In this document: positions 22,818 to 35,494 of the stretch, in pieces | Numbering within the stretch: the stretch's first letter is position 1 | Layout of the letters: every line of letters starts with the position of its first letter | Source: Datura wrightii | Taxonomy: Eukaryota > Streptophyta > Magnoliopsida > Solanales > Solanaceae | Length of the DNA stretch: 64,000 nt | Direction: 5' to 3' | NCBI GenBank assembly: GCA_035772735.1 | Contig: JASDFA010000010.1 | Location: 129,831,001-129,895,000, forward strand | Program-made: the position numbers and the translations under genes | Notes under the pieces: model-generated | Told to the model about the DNA's origin: nothing | The model's database searches: none | What the model saw: the letters and a program-made list of their open reading frames with translations, nothing else

Positions 22818-23782
22818 GTGCCGCTGAATGTTTTATCAAAATGCCCAATTTCAACTATTCTAGAAAAAGCATGACCTAGTGTTTGTGTGATGGGTGATTT
22901 CGTCTCTATTTCTCTAAATTCCAAAACCCATTATGATTATGAGATTAATTATGAGGTATAATAATTGGGTTACCTTTAATTATATGTTGGATGATGAGAA
23001 TCCTGAGATTATCGAATGTCTTCACAAAATGACTTGAACTTTGAATGAGGTTGTATTACTGTTCACTGAATTATCATAATTACTTGCATCCATGTTTAGA
23101 TATGTGAAGATCGAATGATTATCCCTAAGAACTTGAATGTGCCATTGATAGACATGTTGAGAAGAAAGTAGAGTTTATGGGCTTGAATTATTGAAAGTAA
23201 ATAAAATATGCATGTCCCTTATGCTATTGATGGAATTGGTTGGGTATGAGGTAAAGTTAGGTAATGGCCTAATTAATGCATCCTTCTCATGAGTTGGAGT
23301 CAATCTCAAAATGGGTCTTATGAAATGAAAATGTATGTTTCCCCCATGATCTTGTTGTAAATGTATAAGTTATAAGTTAAGTATATGACTTCCCATAAAT
23401 CTAGAATATATAAATCAATGTATGCATGTTCAGGTACGAATTGGTTCTATGGATCATGAGTGACTCTATGATACGTGTTGAATGATATGAAGCTGCAACT
23501 TAATATGGTGGAAGTATAATGCATGATGTGAATCTATAGATACTCACTAATGTAATGTTTTTGAAGAAATATTGGTGTGGCTCTATGATGATATGAATTA
23601 TGATGATAAAGCATGAGATTGATACTTTTAGAATGTTGGGCTTGTTGTTAGTAGAAAGTAGCTCCGATCCTTCCAAAATGAAATGTATGATGAAAGTAGT
23701 GTATTTTATGTTTTTGAGTAGCTGTAGTATCATAGAACAGATAGATGATGTCAGACCAGTACTCCTCATGTCCTAGTTAGCC

Positions 23783-24213
23783 AGGGATCCTCCATAGCAG
23801 AGAATGTTTCCCTTGGTCAGCTCGAGATCCTCCATAGTAGAGAGTTACTACCTTGGTTCAATGGGGATCCTCTATAGCAGAGAGTGATTCCCAAGTTCAG
23901 TGGGGACCCTCCATAGTGGAGAGAGATTCCCTAGTTTAGTCGGGATCCTTCATAGCAGAGAGTGATTCCCTAATTCAGTCGGGATCCTCCATAGCAGAGA
24001 GTGATACCCTAGTTCAGTCGGATCCTCCATAACAAAGAGTGACTTCCTAGTTCAGTAGGGATCCTTCATAGAAAGAGTGACTCCCTAGCTCAGTCGGGAT
24101 CCTCTATATCAGAGAGAGATTCCCTAGTTCAGTCAGGTTCCTCCATAGTAGAGGAAAACTTTCTTAGTACAGCTGGGACCCTCCATAATATAGGATGACT
24201 CCCTTAGTTATGT
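23783..24213 (+). repeat. 39-bp tandem repeat in T1 LTR (about 11 units)
   Basis: Units begin GGATCCTCCATAGCAGAGAG and continue TGATTCCCTAGTTCAGTCG. GGATCC-type starts are at about 23785, 23825, 23865, 23904, 23943, 23982, 24020, 24059, 24097, 24136 and 24176, a spacing of 38-40 bp. Units vary by a few bases. The array is not seen in T3 or T4. Confidence 0.9.
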
Positions 24214-24416
24214 TATCAGCATGATCCAGTTCCGTATGATTCAGATTCCAGATTATAATAGATTTAATATAATGAGAATCAGACTCAGTTATCAGCAGTG
24301 ATCCAGTATAGTGTGTGATGCTAGTTTCAAATTTAGCTCTTATTAAATGTTCAGAACTTGACCCTTATGCATGAGTTCGATCATGTTTCATAAAGTGAGA
24401 TCCAAAGGAAAGTTTC

Positions 24417-24420
<4 letters not shown>

Positions 24421-24468
<48 letters not shown>
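24421..24468. repeat. (TA)n microsatellite
   Basis: About 47 bp of alternating T and A in the T1 LTR. Similar runs lie in the two T2 LTRs. Confidence 0.95.
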
Positions 24469-24473
<5 letters not shown>

Positions 24474-25031
24474 AATCAGAAGAGGATAATGGCATGTTAA
24501 TCAGTTATGTCGATGTACTTGATTATTTCCTTATCGTATATTTGTATATTTAATTATCTATGTTGTCCCATATGCTTAGTACATTCCAAGTACTGACCGC
24601 ACGCCTTTTGTGCTATATCATTTCATGATTTAGATTCAGGTCTCCAAACATAGCCTCGTGGTTAGATACGCTTCATTCCCTCTCAGCCACCAGTGGTGAG
24701 TCCTCATCTCTCGAGGATGTGATTTATGTTTATGCTTTATATATGTTTCAGTTTCACATTTTAGGAGTTAGCTGGGGGCTTGTCCTAGCAACTCATCAGT
24801 TTAGTAGAAAGATTTCAGACTTGTCTAGATAGACTCAGCGTTGTATCAGAGTGTTGTTATAATTGTACTTTTTGTTCTTATTTAGACGCTTGCAGTTAGC
24901 TTCCGCCTATGTTTGTTACCAGTCGCTTTTATTTTCAAGTGATATGCTATGATTATGCCATGGGTAGACTTGGAGCCTCTCGGGGTTCCTTGTCCTGTGT
25001 TACGGCTGGGGTGTGAACTCGGGTCGTGACA

Positions 25032-25054
25032 CCCATACTTTTGTGGAGAGTCTT
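25032..25054 (+). pseudogene. A0 gag fragment between T1 and T3
   Basis: Twenty-three bases that read on, across T3, into the gag frame at 34600. The last five (gtctt) are the left TSD of T3. The frame TFVES...SGGQALEKTYDEIYTLLNRI across the junction fits Athila-type gag. Confidence 0.7.
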
Positions 25055-27297
25055 TGTCACGACCAGAACATAGGCCCGGATTGAGACACGGGACAAAGAA
25101 CCCCGAGAGGCTCCAAGTCGACCCATGGCATGAACATAACATCTAACTCATTTAAATAAAATGGAAGATCAATATAATTAACATAACGGAAGTTTGAACA
25201 TAACATATCATTTGAATATGTACATAAGTATAAAGCTGAATACAAACTATGTCCGAAAAGCCTATAATACTGACGAGTTGATAGGACAAGACCCCAACTA
25301 ACTCACTATAGTCTGAAAAATTGAAAATACGAAACATGTCTGATAAGAAAGGCCCTCGAAAGATGAGGACTCACCAACTATGATCGGGAAGTACTAATGT
25401 TGGGAATTTGGATAGCGGCGAGACTGAGTCTGGATATCGGAGCCTGTATCATAAAATGATACAACATAGAGTATGTGGTCAGTACATGGAATATACCGAG
25501 TATGTAAGGTAAGTAAAACAACTAAGTAAGTAAAATCATAAATCATGTATATTATAAAACATAATCAAGATAAGATTCTGAGAGTAGGACTTGCATGCGA
25601 TTTTCTAAAATCATGATCTGAACATAACTGAATATCATAATTGAAACGAATGACCCAAAGCTAAAAACTGATAATCATAAGTAAAATGAACATTGGGTCA
25701 AACCTGTCGAAAACATAATATCATGACTGATGAACATGCATAACTGAAATAATGAGGAATAATGGGAGACTCGTCATATAACCAACATTACCACGATAGA
25801 GCTTACGTGGTTCCGACTATCACACTCAAGTGGCCAGAGTAATCTAAAGCTTTTCCAGGGCTAAGGACGCTACCATGATATCGATATCAAAATGAAGGCC
25901 CCTTGGAGGAAGGGGAAGCACACAAGGGAGGTCCCGAATAATCTGAACATACCTACGTTGGCGCATAGTTCTGAGGCATAGGGTTGACTGACCCTTAGCC
26001 TACTCGGTGCTAGACACTACTCCCAAAAACGTGCTATGCTCTCCATCATTTTTCAATGAAGTTGAACCATCGTCTAGTGAGGAAGCTGGCTCCTAACATA
26101 CATCCATAAATCTGAAATCATAACATGAGGAGCCTTAGCTTAAACCATACTACAAGTTGAACATAATTGGGAGTCTAGACTCTAAAACTATGTGGTAAGC
26201 TAAATAAGATGAAATCATAAAACATACTTCATCATATGGGCTTGCCCAATACTTAAACATGCTTTCCATAGACTTAATAATATGAAAACATGAACATAAA
26301 CATGGGTATTTCGAAATCATACTTTCTTCATAATCATCTCATCATGCTTGTACACATACTTCATAGATCTCAACTTTAATGGACTTTCATGGATGGGCAT
26401 CATAATTTAGAAAACTTGAAAACATAATTTATAATTTAAAACATTGTAAAATCTACCCATTACACATAATTCAACACTACAAACATGCTTAGATCATACC
26501 CATGATTGATACTTAGGAAATTCACACATTGGGTAAAAATCCCATAGATTTATCAACTAGAATTTTCATGAATTGAGAGAGGATTCGGCATAGGTGTGGA
26601 CTATTGAACCCATTCATAGCCTTCCATACCTGAAGAGATCTGATTTCACAACTTCCTTGATTGCCCAATGAGAATTGAGGAAGAACTTTGAAGAAGCTAG
26701 GCTTGATCACTCCTTAGATCTGTAAGCTTGCATGCATGAATTAAAATAGGCTTAGAATGACTTAACCCTTCATAAAACATACTATTCTGATCTTAAAATG
26801 ACGTAGTTTTGGCCTTAGAAACTTAGAAATTATGGAAAATCCCTTAATAAATTCGCAGGAAAATACGCACTGCCAGTCCCAACGAGGGACTGGACGACTC
26901 GTGGCTTGGACCACGATTCATGGTTAACCTCTCGTTACTTACACTAGTCATTTGCCTTCTGAGGGTCACCAAGAGGGACACCATGACTTGTGGTGTGCCC
27001 AACGACTCGTGTTGACCATGTCATCGTCCACAGTGCCCAAATTTGTAATCCTCCAAGCACCCCTTGACCATGGATCACTAGACGACTCGTGGTGTTGACC
27101 ACGACTCATGGTCATACCCGTGGTCACCTCAAATCCAAAATTTTCAACCAACTACAAACCTTTCCCCATGAATCACTTAACGACTCGTGGTGTTCCTGAC
27201 GGATCGTGGGACGACTCGTCCTGTGACCTAGTGCAAAAATTTTTATTTTCTCCGTTTCAACTCCCGGGTCTGATCTTAGGATTTTTAGGATATTACA
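25055..27297 (-). repeat. T3 3' LTR with palindrome cluster
   Basis: It starts TGTAATATCC at 27297 and ends at 25055 on the minus strand. The U3 cluster (about 26880-27225) has exact ACGACTCGT copies at 26894, 27002, 27082, 27180 and 27211, often flanked as CCACGA(G/C)TCGTGG. An AAACTACGTCATTTT block (minus strand, about 26800-26815) follows. I see no clear TATA box. Confidence 0.9.
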
Positions 27298-27308
27298 ATA
27301 TCTCTTGG
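27298..27308 (-). other. T3 polypurine tract
   Basis: CCAAGAGATAT on the minus strand, next to the LTR start. It is less purine-rich than in T1 and T4, consistent with decay. Confidence 0.65.
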
Positions 27309-27544
27309 AAACATTCGTCCTCGAATGTGGGAAAACATACTAGAAAGCAGAGAAATGCAATAATCATACTCAAATACTAATCACACATGCTGAGAACTGA
27401 CGGAGTAACTGACTCCGATTTGAACTACATGGCTGAACTAAGTTCCTGAATCACGCATACATTCATTAACATGAAAGAAACTGGGGTACATGAGTTGAAC
27501 ATTAAACTAAATAGAGTACTAAGGAGGAAATTGATACCTCAAGC

Positions 27545-27967
27545 TCAAATTGAGCCGGAAGGGAATAGATGCGGGTATTTAGTCATCATATCTGCTTCAG
27601 CTTCCTGAGTAGCTCCCTCAACATTCTAATTCCTCCATAAAACTTTGACTGGGACTATTTCTTTGTTTCTTAGATTTTGAACCTGACGATCCAGTATTTC
27701 CATCGGAACCTCCTCATAACTAAGGTTGTCCTTCACACCTACGCTCTCCACCAGAACAACTAGAGTCGGGTCACCCAAGCACTTCTTTAAGAGCGATACA
27801 TGGAAAACTGGATGGACTGAAGCTAATTTTGAGGGCAAATCCAACTCATATGGTACCTTGCTAACCCATTTTAGAATACAGTATGGGCCAACATAACAGA
27901 GACTGGGTTTCCCTTTCTTCCCGAATCTCATCACTCCTTCATGGGGGATACCTTCAAAAACACCCAA
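27545..27967 (-). pseudogene. T3 integrase C-terminus and chromodomain
   Basis: The open part (27626-27967) has RFGKKGKPSLCYVGPY (GPY motif), ASVHPVFHVSLLKKCLGDP and EILDRQVQNLRNKE. The chromodomain continues as KVLWRN, a stop, then NVEGATQEAEADMMTKYPHLF. The chromodomain tryptophan expected in ATWE is changed to Gln. Confidence 0.8.
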
Positions 27968-27999
27968 TCATCAACTTCAATCTCAAGATCCCTCCTCCT

Positions 28000-28980
28000 C
28001 ACATCTACATAGGAATTTTAGCGACTCTGAGCTATTTTCAACATGTCCCTTATAAGCTGAACGTTCTCCATAGCCTCGTGGACTGAATCTAGACCTATAA
28101 CCGCAACTTCACCGACTTCAAACCAACCAATTGGTGATCTACATCTCTACCCATAGAGAGCCTTAAATGGAGCCATCTGAATGCTGGAATGGTAGTTGTT
28201 GTTATATGCAAACTCAATGAGAAGAAAATGATCATCCCAACTACCATTAAAATCAATCACACACGCTCTCAACATATCCTCAAGGGTCTGAATGGTTTGC
28301 TCGGCCTCACCATCTGTCTGCGGGTGAAATGCTGTGCTAAGCTTGACCTAAATACCAAGTCCCTTTTGAAACGATCTCTAAAACTGGGAGGTAAACTAAG
28401 TACCTCTATCTGATATGATGGACAAAGGAACTCCATGTAATCGAAATAACTCTCGAATGTACAATTTGGCATAATCCTCCGCTAAATCGGTGATTTTGAC
28501 TAGTAAGAAATGGGTTGCCTTAGTCGGCCTATCCATAACCACCCAAATAGAGTCATACTATTGGCGAGTATGAAGCAACCCTGTGATGAAGTCCATATTG
28601 ATCTCCTTCCACTTCTAAGTAGGGATACTAATATCTTGAAGCATACCTCCATGTCTTTGATGCTCAACCTTCACCTGTTGACAATTCGGACACTTAGCCA
28701 CAAATTCTGCTATGTCCTTCTTCCTTCCATTCCACCAATAGACTTCCCGTAGGTCATGGTACATCTCGGTGACACCTAGATGTATAGAGTATCTAGAAAC
28801 ATGAGCCTTGTGCAATATCCGATCTCTCAAATCATCAACATCCGGAACACACAAATGACCCTGATATCGAAGAACACCATCTCGCCCTTTAGTGAAGACC
28901 TCCACCTTCTGATTTTGAACAACTTCCTTTAAATTTACAAAAATAGGATCCTCGTCTTGTCTATATTTAACATCAGTCAC
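28000..28980 (-). pseudogene. T3 integrase core
   Basis: The HHCC region is at 28640-28820 (SRYSIHLGVTEMYHD, WWNGRKKDIAEFVAKCPNCQ). The catalytic core follows with stops (about 28260-28620), including GLLHTRQ-type residues, LSIISD near 28420 and HPQTDGEAEQT near 28310. The end (28000-28210) holds SSIQMAPFKALYG and GWFEVGEV. The order is normal and frames are broken. Confidence 0.8.
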
Positions 28981-29139
28981 TAAAGATGATTTTGATCCAT
29001 TCTAACAATAACTCCACCATTGGTTGAGTCAACCAGACGAACTCCCAACCGTGCAAGCCGATGCACATCCTTTACTAACTCCTTCTTTCTCCTCACCTAC
29101 ATGGGACATACACTCCATAGAAAGTCAACTAAGAGAATC

Positions 29140-30330
29140 TGCTACCACATTAGCCCTGCCTGATGGTAAAAGACACTCATATCATAATCCTTGAGTAACT
29201 CCAACCACCTCCTTTGACGTAGATTTAGATTCTTCTGGGTAAACACATACTGTAGGCTCTTGTGGTCCATAAACACACCTACATGGACCCTGTACAAATA
29301 GTGTCTCCAAATTTTCAAGGCAAATAATATCGGCGACAATTCAAGATCATGGGTCGGATAATTCTTTTCATGGACTTTTAGCTGCCTAGAAGCATAGGCT
29401 GTAACTTTATCATGCTGCATCAATACAAAACCAAGGCCGATCCTCTAAGCGTATCAATATACTACAAACCCATCAGTACCCTCGAGTAGGGTCAACACTA
29501 GTATTGAGGTGAGTCGAGTCTTCAACTCTTGGGAGCTCTTCTCACAAGCCTCGGACCATTGAAACTTCACTTTCTTCTGGGTCAATTTAGTCAACATGGG
29601 TGCAATGGATGAAAACCCCTCAACAAATCTCTGATAATAACTAGCTAAGCCCAAGAAACTCCTGATGTCTGAGAGACTCACTAGTCTAGGACAATTCTTC
29701 ACCGCCTCTATCTTTTGAGAGTCCATATGGACACCCTCACTTGACACCACATGACCCAAAAATGCCATTGAGTTCAACCAAAACTCACATTTACTAAATT
29801 TATCATATAACTGACGATCCTTCAGAGTCTGTAGCACCATCCTCAAATGAGCGGCATGCTCCTCCTCACTCTGAGAGTATATAAGGATGTCATATATGAA
29901 CAAAATCACGAACATAACCAAATATGGCTTGAACACCCTGTTCATGAAATCCATAAAAGCTACAGGAGCATTCGTTAGCTCAAAAGACATAACTAAAAAC
30001 TCATAATGACCATATCGAGTTCTGAAGGTTGTTTTCGGAATGTCACTCTTCTGAACCTTAAGTTGGTGGTATCTGGATCTGTTTCTATCATTGAAAAACA
30101 CTTAGCACCCTGATGTTGGTCAAACAAATCATCAATCCTGGGAAGAGGATACATGTTCTTGATGGTAACTTTGTTCAATTACCGATAATCAATGCACATA
30201 CGAAGGGAACCATCCTTCTTGCGGACAAAGAGAATTGGTGCACCCCATAGGGATTTGCTAGGTCTGATGAATCCCTTGTCTAAGAGGTCTTTCAACTGCT
30301 CCTTCAACTCCTTTAGTTTAATTGGAGCCA
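29140..30330 (-). pseudogene. T3 reverse transcriptase and RNase H
   Basis: RT is in two frames (29993-30178 and 29454-30101), with KNMYPLPRIDDLFDQ, TTFRTRYGHYEFLVMSF, NAPVAFMDFMNRVF and the active-site segment FIYDILIYS, where Tyr replaces the first Asp of FxDD. The connection has FLGLASYYQRFVEGFSS. RNase H (29142-29423) keeps THDLELSPILFALKIWRHYLY and VFMDHKSLQYVF. The first RNase H Asp lies in a damaged part near 29430-29460. Confidence 0.85.
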
Positions 30331-30589
30331 TTTTTTAAGGAGGAATAGATATAGGTTGCGTATCGGGAAGAATGTCAATACCAAAATCAATCTCCTGCCC
30401 GTGGGGGGATTCCCAATAGATCATCTGGGAACACTTCTGGGTAATCACACACTACAAGGACTGACTAGATAGTTGGGGTTTTGGATGTAACATCCTTAAC
30501 CCTAACTAGATGGTACACGCAACCCTTAGAAATTATCTTTCTAGCCTTAAGGTAGGAAATGAAATGACCTACAGGCACAACTGAACTAC

Positions 30590-30940
30590 CCTTCTACTAT
30601 AAAACTGGTTTACCCAAAAATCTAAACTCTACTATATGGGTTCTATAATTAACTAAGGCATAATATGCATATAACCAATCCATGCTAAGGATAACATCAA
30701 AATCAGTCATGGATAACTCTATTAAATCTGTTGAGGTGACTCTTTGAAGGACTGTTATAGGGCAATTTCTATATACCCATCTAGCTATAGCTGAATCACC
30801 GATTGGAGTAGAGATTTAGAAGGGTCCTGACAATATATCAGGACTGACTTCGAAACTATTAGCAACATAGGGCATCACAAAAGAAAAAGTAGCCGCTGGA
30901 TCTAACAATGCATACACATCAAGGTGGAATACTCGTAACA
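30590..30940 (-). pseudogene. T3 protease
   Basis: On the minus strand a segment reads LDVYALLDPAATFSFVMPY (catalytic Asp in D-P-A-A-T, Gly replaced) and later LIELSMTDFDVILSMDWL, the two signatures of the chromoviral aspartic protease. Stops occur between them. It would cut the polyprotein during particle maturation. Confidence 0.7.
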
Positions 30941-31079
30941 TTCCAGTGACTACGTCCGGAGAGACCTCCTGCTCCTGACAGGATGCTAGGGCATAGAACC
31001 TATTTTGATGTTGTCCACCACCCGCACTGGTAGATGCCCCCTGTTGAGCTGGTGGTGCTGCTAAACTGGAGGCTGGGCC

Positions 31080-32170
31080 TCAACCCCTATCATGGCCATG
31101 TTTGGCTGCTGGGCAATCCCTAAGCATATGTCCGAGCTTCCTACACTCAAAACAAGCACCTGAACCTGCTAAGCACTGGCCCACGTGTCCCTGGCCACAT
31201 CTGCTACACTCAAGAGGGCTGGTCTCTGCGGGTATGCTACTCTGGCCTTTAGAGTCTGATGCTCTTCCTTTCTGATCACACCTGGATCTGGATGGCACAC
31301 TCATAGCCGAAGGCGCTGGGGCTGAAGATCTTTGGTGGGACTGATGATGGTGCCCACTAGGTCTCTTCTAGGAGAATCCGAAGCTATTAGTCCTAGCCCT
31401 CTTGGCCTCTCTCTCCCGCTCACTTATTTGCACCACCTCCATCTGCTGGGCGTATAGGAATATCCAAGAAACGTCAATGTCTTGATGAAACATCGTGGTC
31501 TGGAAATCCTTAACTAGGTACTCTACTACCCCATGCATGAACCGGCTCACTCAAGCTCTCTGATCTTCCACCATCTCAAGTATATACTTGGATAGACGAG
31601 TGAACTCCAAGGCATACTCCTAAACTGTTATCTTCCCTTACTTTAGGTTCACAAACTCGGCCGCTTTAATCTCCCGAGGGAAGAACCGATCCAGAAAAGA
31701 AACATGAAACTCATCCCAACTGATAGGGCCTGCTCCGACTGCCCTACTACCCTTCCATTACTTGAACCAAAGGTGCGCAACCCTCTTCAACTGGTACGAG
31801 GTTAAATTGATGCACTCCTCCCCAGTCACCCCCATAATTTGGGTGATCTTCAGAATTCATCAATGAAATCATGTGGATCCTCATCCACCTTTGACCCAAG
31901 AAACTCCGGAGGGTTCATCCTCAAAAAATCCCTAACTCTTGCCGCCACTGCATTCCTATTCTGAAGGACATGCACTACCGTTTGCTGATTGACCTAGGCG
32001 GTCAAGGCTTGGGCTAACATCTAAATGGATGCTCTAAACATAACATGGGCAATTGGCTCGAGTACATGCTCCTCATGGGCTGGTGGGGCCTGCTGGTGCC
32101 CATATCTATTTCCATTCTCGTGGCCATTTTCGTTCCCATTTCTTCTTCCATTAGCTCGATGAGGAGGCAT
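31080..32170 (-). pseudogene. T3 gag
   Basis: ATG at 32170 (MPPHRANGRRNGNENG) opens an Asn/Gly/His-rich N-terminus. Capsid-like segments with stops follow (31368-31950). The zinc knuckle region (31080-31304) holds two motifs, CSRCGQGHVGQC and an intact CCHC knuckle CFECRKLGHMLRDC. T4 has the matching start changed to ATA. Confidence 0.8.
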
Positions 32171-32362
32171 GATTCTGCAATGCGTATAGCATGAGTTAGA
32201 AGGATAGAGAGACATTTCATCGCATGACATAGATCATAAAATAAGGGAACATTTCCTAAAAGTCTCGTAGCCTCTTTGTCATTAGTGTGGCGCGCTTCAC
32301 ACCCATGAAAAAGACTTCACTTAACGTGGCTTTCAAACACTCTAGGACACTTCAAAACCTAA

Positions 32363-32376
32363 GGCTCTGATACCAA
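32363..32376 (-). other. T3 primer binding site (initiator tRNA-Met type)
   Basis: TTGGTATCAGAGCC on the minus strand, 3 bp from the LTR. It matches the complement of plant initiator tRNA-Met without mismatch over TGGTATCAGAGC. Confidence 0.88.
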
Positions 32377-32379
32377 GTT

Positions 32380-34594
32380 TGTCATGACCCGAACATATGC
32401 CCGGAACACGGAACAAAGAACCTTGAGTGGCTCCAAGTCGACCATGGAATGAAGATAACATCTAATTCGTTCAACTAAATCAGGAAGATCAACATAATTA
32501 ACATAGCAGAAGTCTGAACATAACATAACATCTGAATACGTACATAATTCTAAAGTTGAATACAAACTATGTACGAAAAGCCTCTAATACTGATGAGTTG
32601 ATGGGAAAAGACCCCAACTAACTCACTCTAGTCTGAAAATTGAAAATATGGAACAAGTCTGATAAGAAAGGCCCTCGAAAGATGAGAACTCACCAACTCT
32701 GATCGAGAAGTACTAATGTTGGGAATCTGGCTAGTGGCGAGACTGATTTTGGATATTGGAGCCTGTATCATGAAATGATACAACATAGAGTATGCGATCA
32801 GTACATGGAATGTATCGAGTATGCAAGGTAAGTAAAACCGCTAAGTAAGTAAAATCATAAATCATGCATTTTATAAAACATAATCAAGATAAGATTCTGA
32901 GAGTAGGACATGCATGTAATTTTCTAAAATCATGATTTGAACATGACTTAATATCTTAACTGAATCGAATGACCCAAAGCTGAAAATTGATAATCATAAG
33001 TAAAATTGAACATTGGGTCAAACCTGCTGAAAACATAATATCATGATTGATGAGAATGCATAACTGAAATCACGAGGAAAATGGGAGACTCATCATATAA
33101 CCAGCATTATCATGATAGAGCTTACGTGGTCCCCCATTATCACACTCAAGTGGGCAGAACCGTCCAATGCTTTGCCAAGGCTAGGACGCTACCATAATAT
33201 CAATATCAAGTTGAAGGCCCCTTGAGGGCAGGGAAGCTCACAAGGGAGGTCCCGAATAATCTGAACATACCTACGTTAGTGCGTAGTTATGAGGCATAGG
33301 GTTGAATGACCCTTAGCCTACTAGATGCTAGACACTACTCCCAAAAACATGCATATGCTCTCCATCGTTTTTCAATGAAGCTCAACCATCGTCTAGTAAG
33401 GAAGCTGACTTATAACATACATACATAAATATGAAATCATAACTTGAGGAGCCTTGACTCAAACTATACCACAAGATGAACATAATTGGGAGTCTAGACT
33501 CCAAAACTATGTGGTAAGCTAATTAACATGAAATCATAAAACATACTTAATCATATGGGCTTGCCCAATACTTAAACATGCTTTCCATAGACTTAATCAT
33601 ATGAAAACATGAACATAAACATGGGTATTTTGAAATCATACTTTCTTCATAATCATCTCATCATGCTTGTACACGTACTTCATAGATCTCAACTTTCATG
33701 GACTTTCGTGGATGGGCATCATAATTTAGAAAACTTGAAAAATTAATTTATAATTTAAAACATTGTATAATCTTCCCATTACACATAATTCAACATTTGA
33801 TACATGCTTAGATCACACCCAAGATTGATACTAAGGAAATGCAGACATTGGTAAAAACCCCATAGATTCATCAATTAGAATTTTCATGAATTGAGAGAGG
33901 ATTGGGCATGGGTGTGGACTATTGCACCCATTCATAGCCTTCTATACCTGAAGAGATCTGATTTCACAACTTCCTTGATTGCCCAATGAGAATTGAGGAA
34001 GAACTTTGAAGAAGCTTGGCTTGATCACTCCTTAGACCTCTAAGATTGCATGCATGAATTAGAATAGGCTTAGAATGACTTAGCCCTTCTTAAAACATAC
34101 TATTCTGAGCATAAAATGATGTAGTTTAGGCCTTAAGAACTTAGAAATTATGGAAAATCCCTTAATAGATTCGCAGGAGAATACACACTGCCAGTCCCAA
34201 TGAAGGACTGGACAACTCGTGGCTTGGACCACGACTCGTGGTCAACCTCTCGTTACTTACACTGGTCATCTACCTTCTGAGGGTCACCATAAGGGAAACC
34301 ACAACTCCTGGTGACCAAGTCGCCATCCACACTGCCTAAATTTAAAATCCTCCAAGCACCCCTTACATCAGATCACTAGACGACTCGCGGTGTTGACCAC
34401 AACTCGTGGTCACACCCGTGGTCACCTCAAATCCCAAATTTTCAACCAAGTCCAAACCTTTACCCATGATTCAATTAAAGACTCATGGTGTTCCTAACAG
34501 GTCATTGGATGACTCATCCTATGACCCGGTGCAAAAAGTTTTGTTTTCTCTGTTTCAACTCCCGGGTTTGATCTTAGGGTTTTTGGGTATTACA
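32380..34594 (-). repeat. T3 5' LTR
   Basis: Colinear with 25055-27297. The U3 cluster is at about 34195-34520, with one exact copy at 34231 inside GACCACGACTCGTGGTC and several decayed copies. Confidence 0.92.
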
Positions 34595-34599
34595 GTCTT

Positions 34600-35494
34600 G
34601 ATCCCCACACGAAAATCTTGTTAAACTCTGCATCGGGTGGACAAGCATTAGAGAAGACGTATGATGAGATTTACACTCTGCTGAACAGGATTACACAGGG
34701 AAATCTAGAGTGACATAGTGATGTATCAAAGAGAGCATCCTGAAAGACAGCTAGGTTGATAGAGGTGGAATGTGTGAATGCATTAACAACCTAGATGGCC
34801 TCATTTCAGCACCAGATAATGATGCAGTTCAGCAAGTTGAATTTAGCACAACCGTGGGCACAAGTAAATGCAGATCAACCAGCTCCAAGATGGAGTGAGA
34901 TATGTGGAAACAACGGGCATGGTGAAGACTCTTGCAAAGCAGATCCAGAGTCAGTAAATTTTGTAGGTAATGTGCAAAGAAGCAATCAGAACTATAGGAA
35001 CACCTATAATAGGAACTGGAAGAATCACCCTAATATTTCTTGGGGTGGAAATTAGGGGCAGATTCAGAACTTTCAGTAGCCTCAGCAATAGTACCAACAA
35101 CAGGGTAGGCAGTCCAGTGGCCTATCCAATAACATATAGGAGATATTGCAGAAAATCATGGCCAACCAAACTCTAATGATAGCTGAGCTAAATAATTAGT
35201 AGTTGGACACCCACAATTTGGACAAGCAAATGGGGCAGGTAGAAGCAGCTCAGAACACTAGACTGCAGGGGGGTTTACCAAGCGATAGTGATCCAAACCT
35301 AAGGCAGGTCATGGCCATCAGTCTGAGGAGTGGCAGACAGTTAGCTGATGCACCAACAAATGAAAAGAAAAATAAGGTGCAACCAGAGTTCGTTAGACCA
35401 GGTCCATCAGCAGATAAGAGCAATGAACATAAGGCTATAGAAAATAGAGACCACCACCACATTCCCACAAAGGCTCCGGAAAATCAAGGAGGAT
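34600..35494 (+). pseudogene. A0 gag (Athila/Tat type), oldest layer
   Basis: Frame pieces read KTYDEIYTLLNRITQGN, MASFQHQIMMQFSKLN, a decayed zinc knuckle (ICGNNGHGEDSC), DPESVNFVGN, YNRNWKNHPNISWGGN, and an SLRSGRQLA segment near 35325. These are typical of Athila-lineage gag. Several stops are present. It is cut at the left by T1 and T3 and at the right by the end of the A2 LTR. The rest of A0 is not in the window. Confidence 0.82.

Larger units (their letters stand above)
22823..25031 (+). repeat. T1 3' LTR, right part
   Basis: It continues the LTR broken at 891 and ends ...GGTCGTGACA at 25031. The last 70 bp or so match the ends of the T3 and T4 LTRs (ATGCCATGGG, CTTGGAG, CTCGGGGTTCCTTGTCC). 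Including 172-891, the LTR is about 2.9 kb, longer than the others because of a 39-bp tandem array and a (TA)n run. Bases 25032-25036 (cccat) should be its right TSD; the left copy is outside the window. Confidence 0.85.
25055..34594 (-). mobile_element. T3: chromovirus (Tekay/Del type), nested in A0
   Basis: LTRs of 2243 and 2215 bp, perfect TSD gtctt (25050-25054 and 34595-34599), a well-kept initiator tRNA-Met-type PBS, and gag, protease, RT, RNase H, integrase and chromodomain in normal order on the minus strand. Stops and frameshifts are spread through all genes. Its LTRs diverge visibly (roughly 10% by eye near the ends). Confidence 0.93.

Noticed and set aside
23783..24213. CRISPR-like regular repeat array
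   Set aside because: The 39-bp units are contiguous with no unique spacers, and the context is a plant LTR.
24371..24553. Frame with a run of Ile-Tyr repeats
   Set aside because: Simple translation of the (TA)n microsatellite in the T1 LTR.
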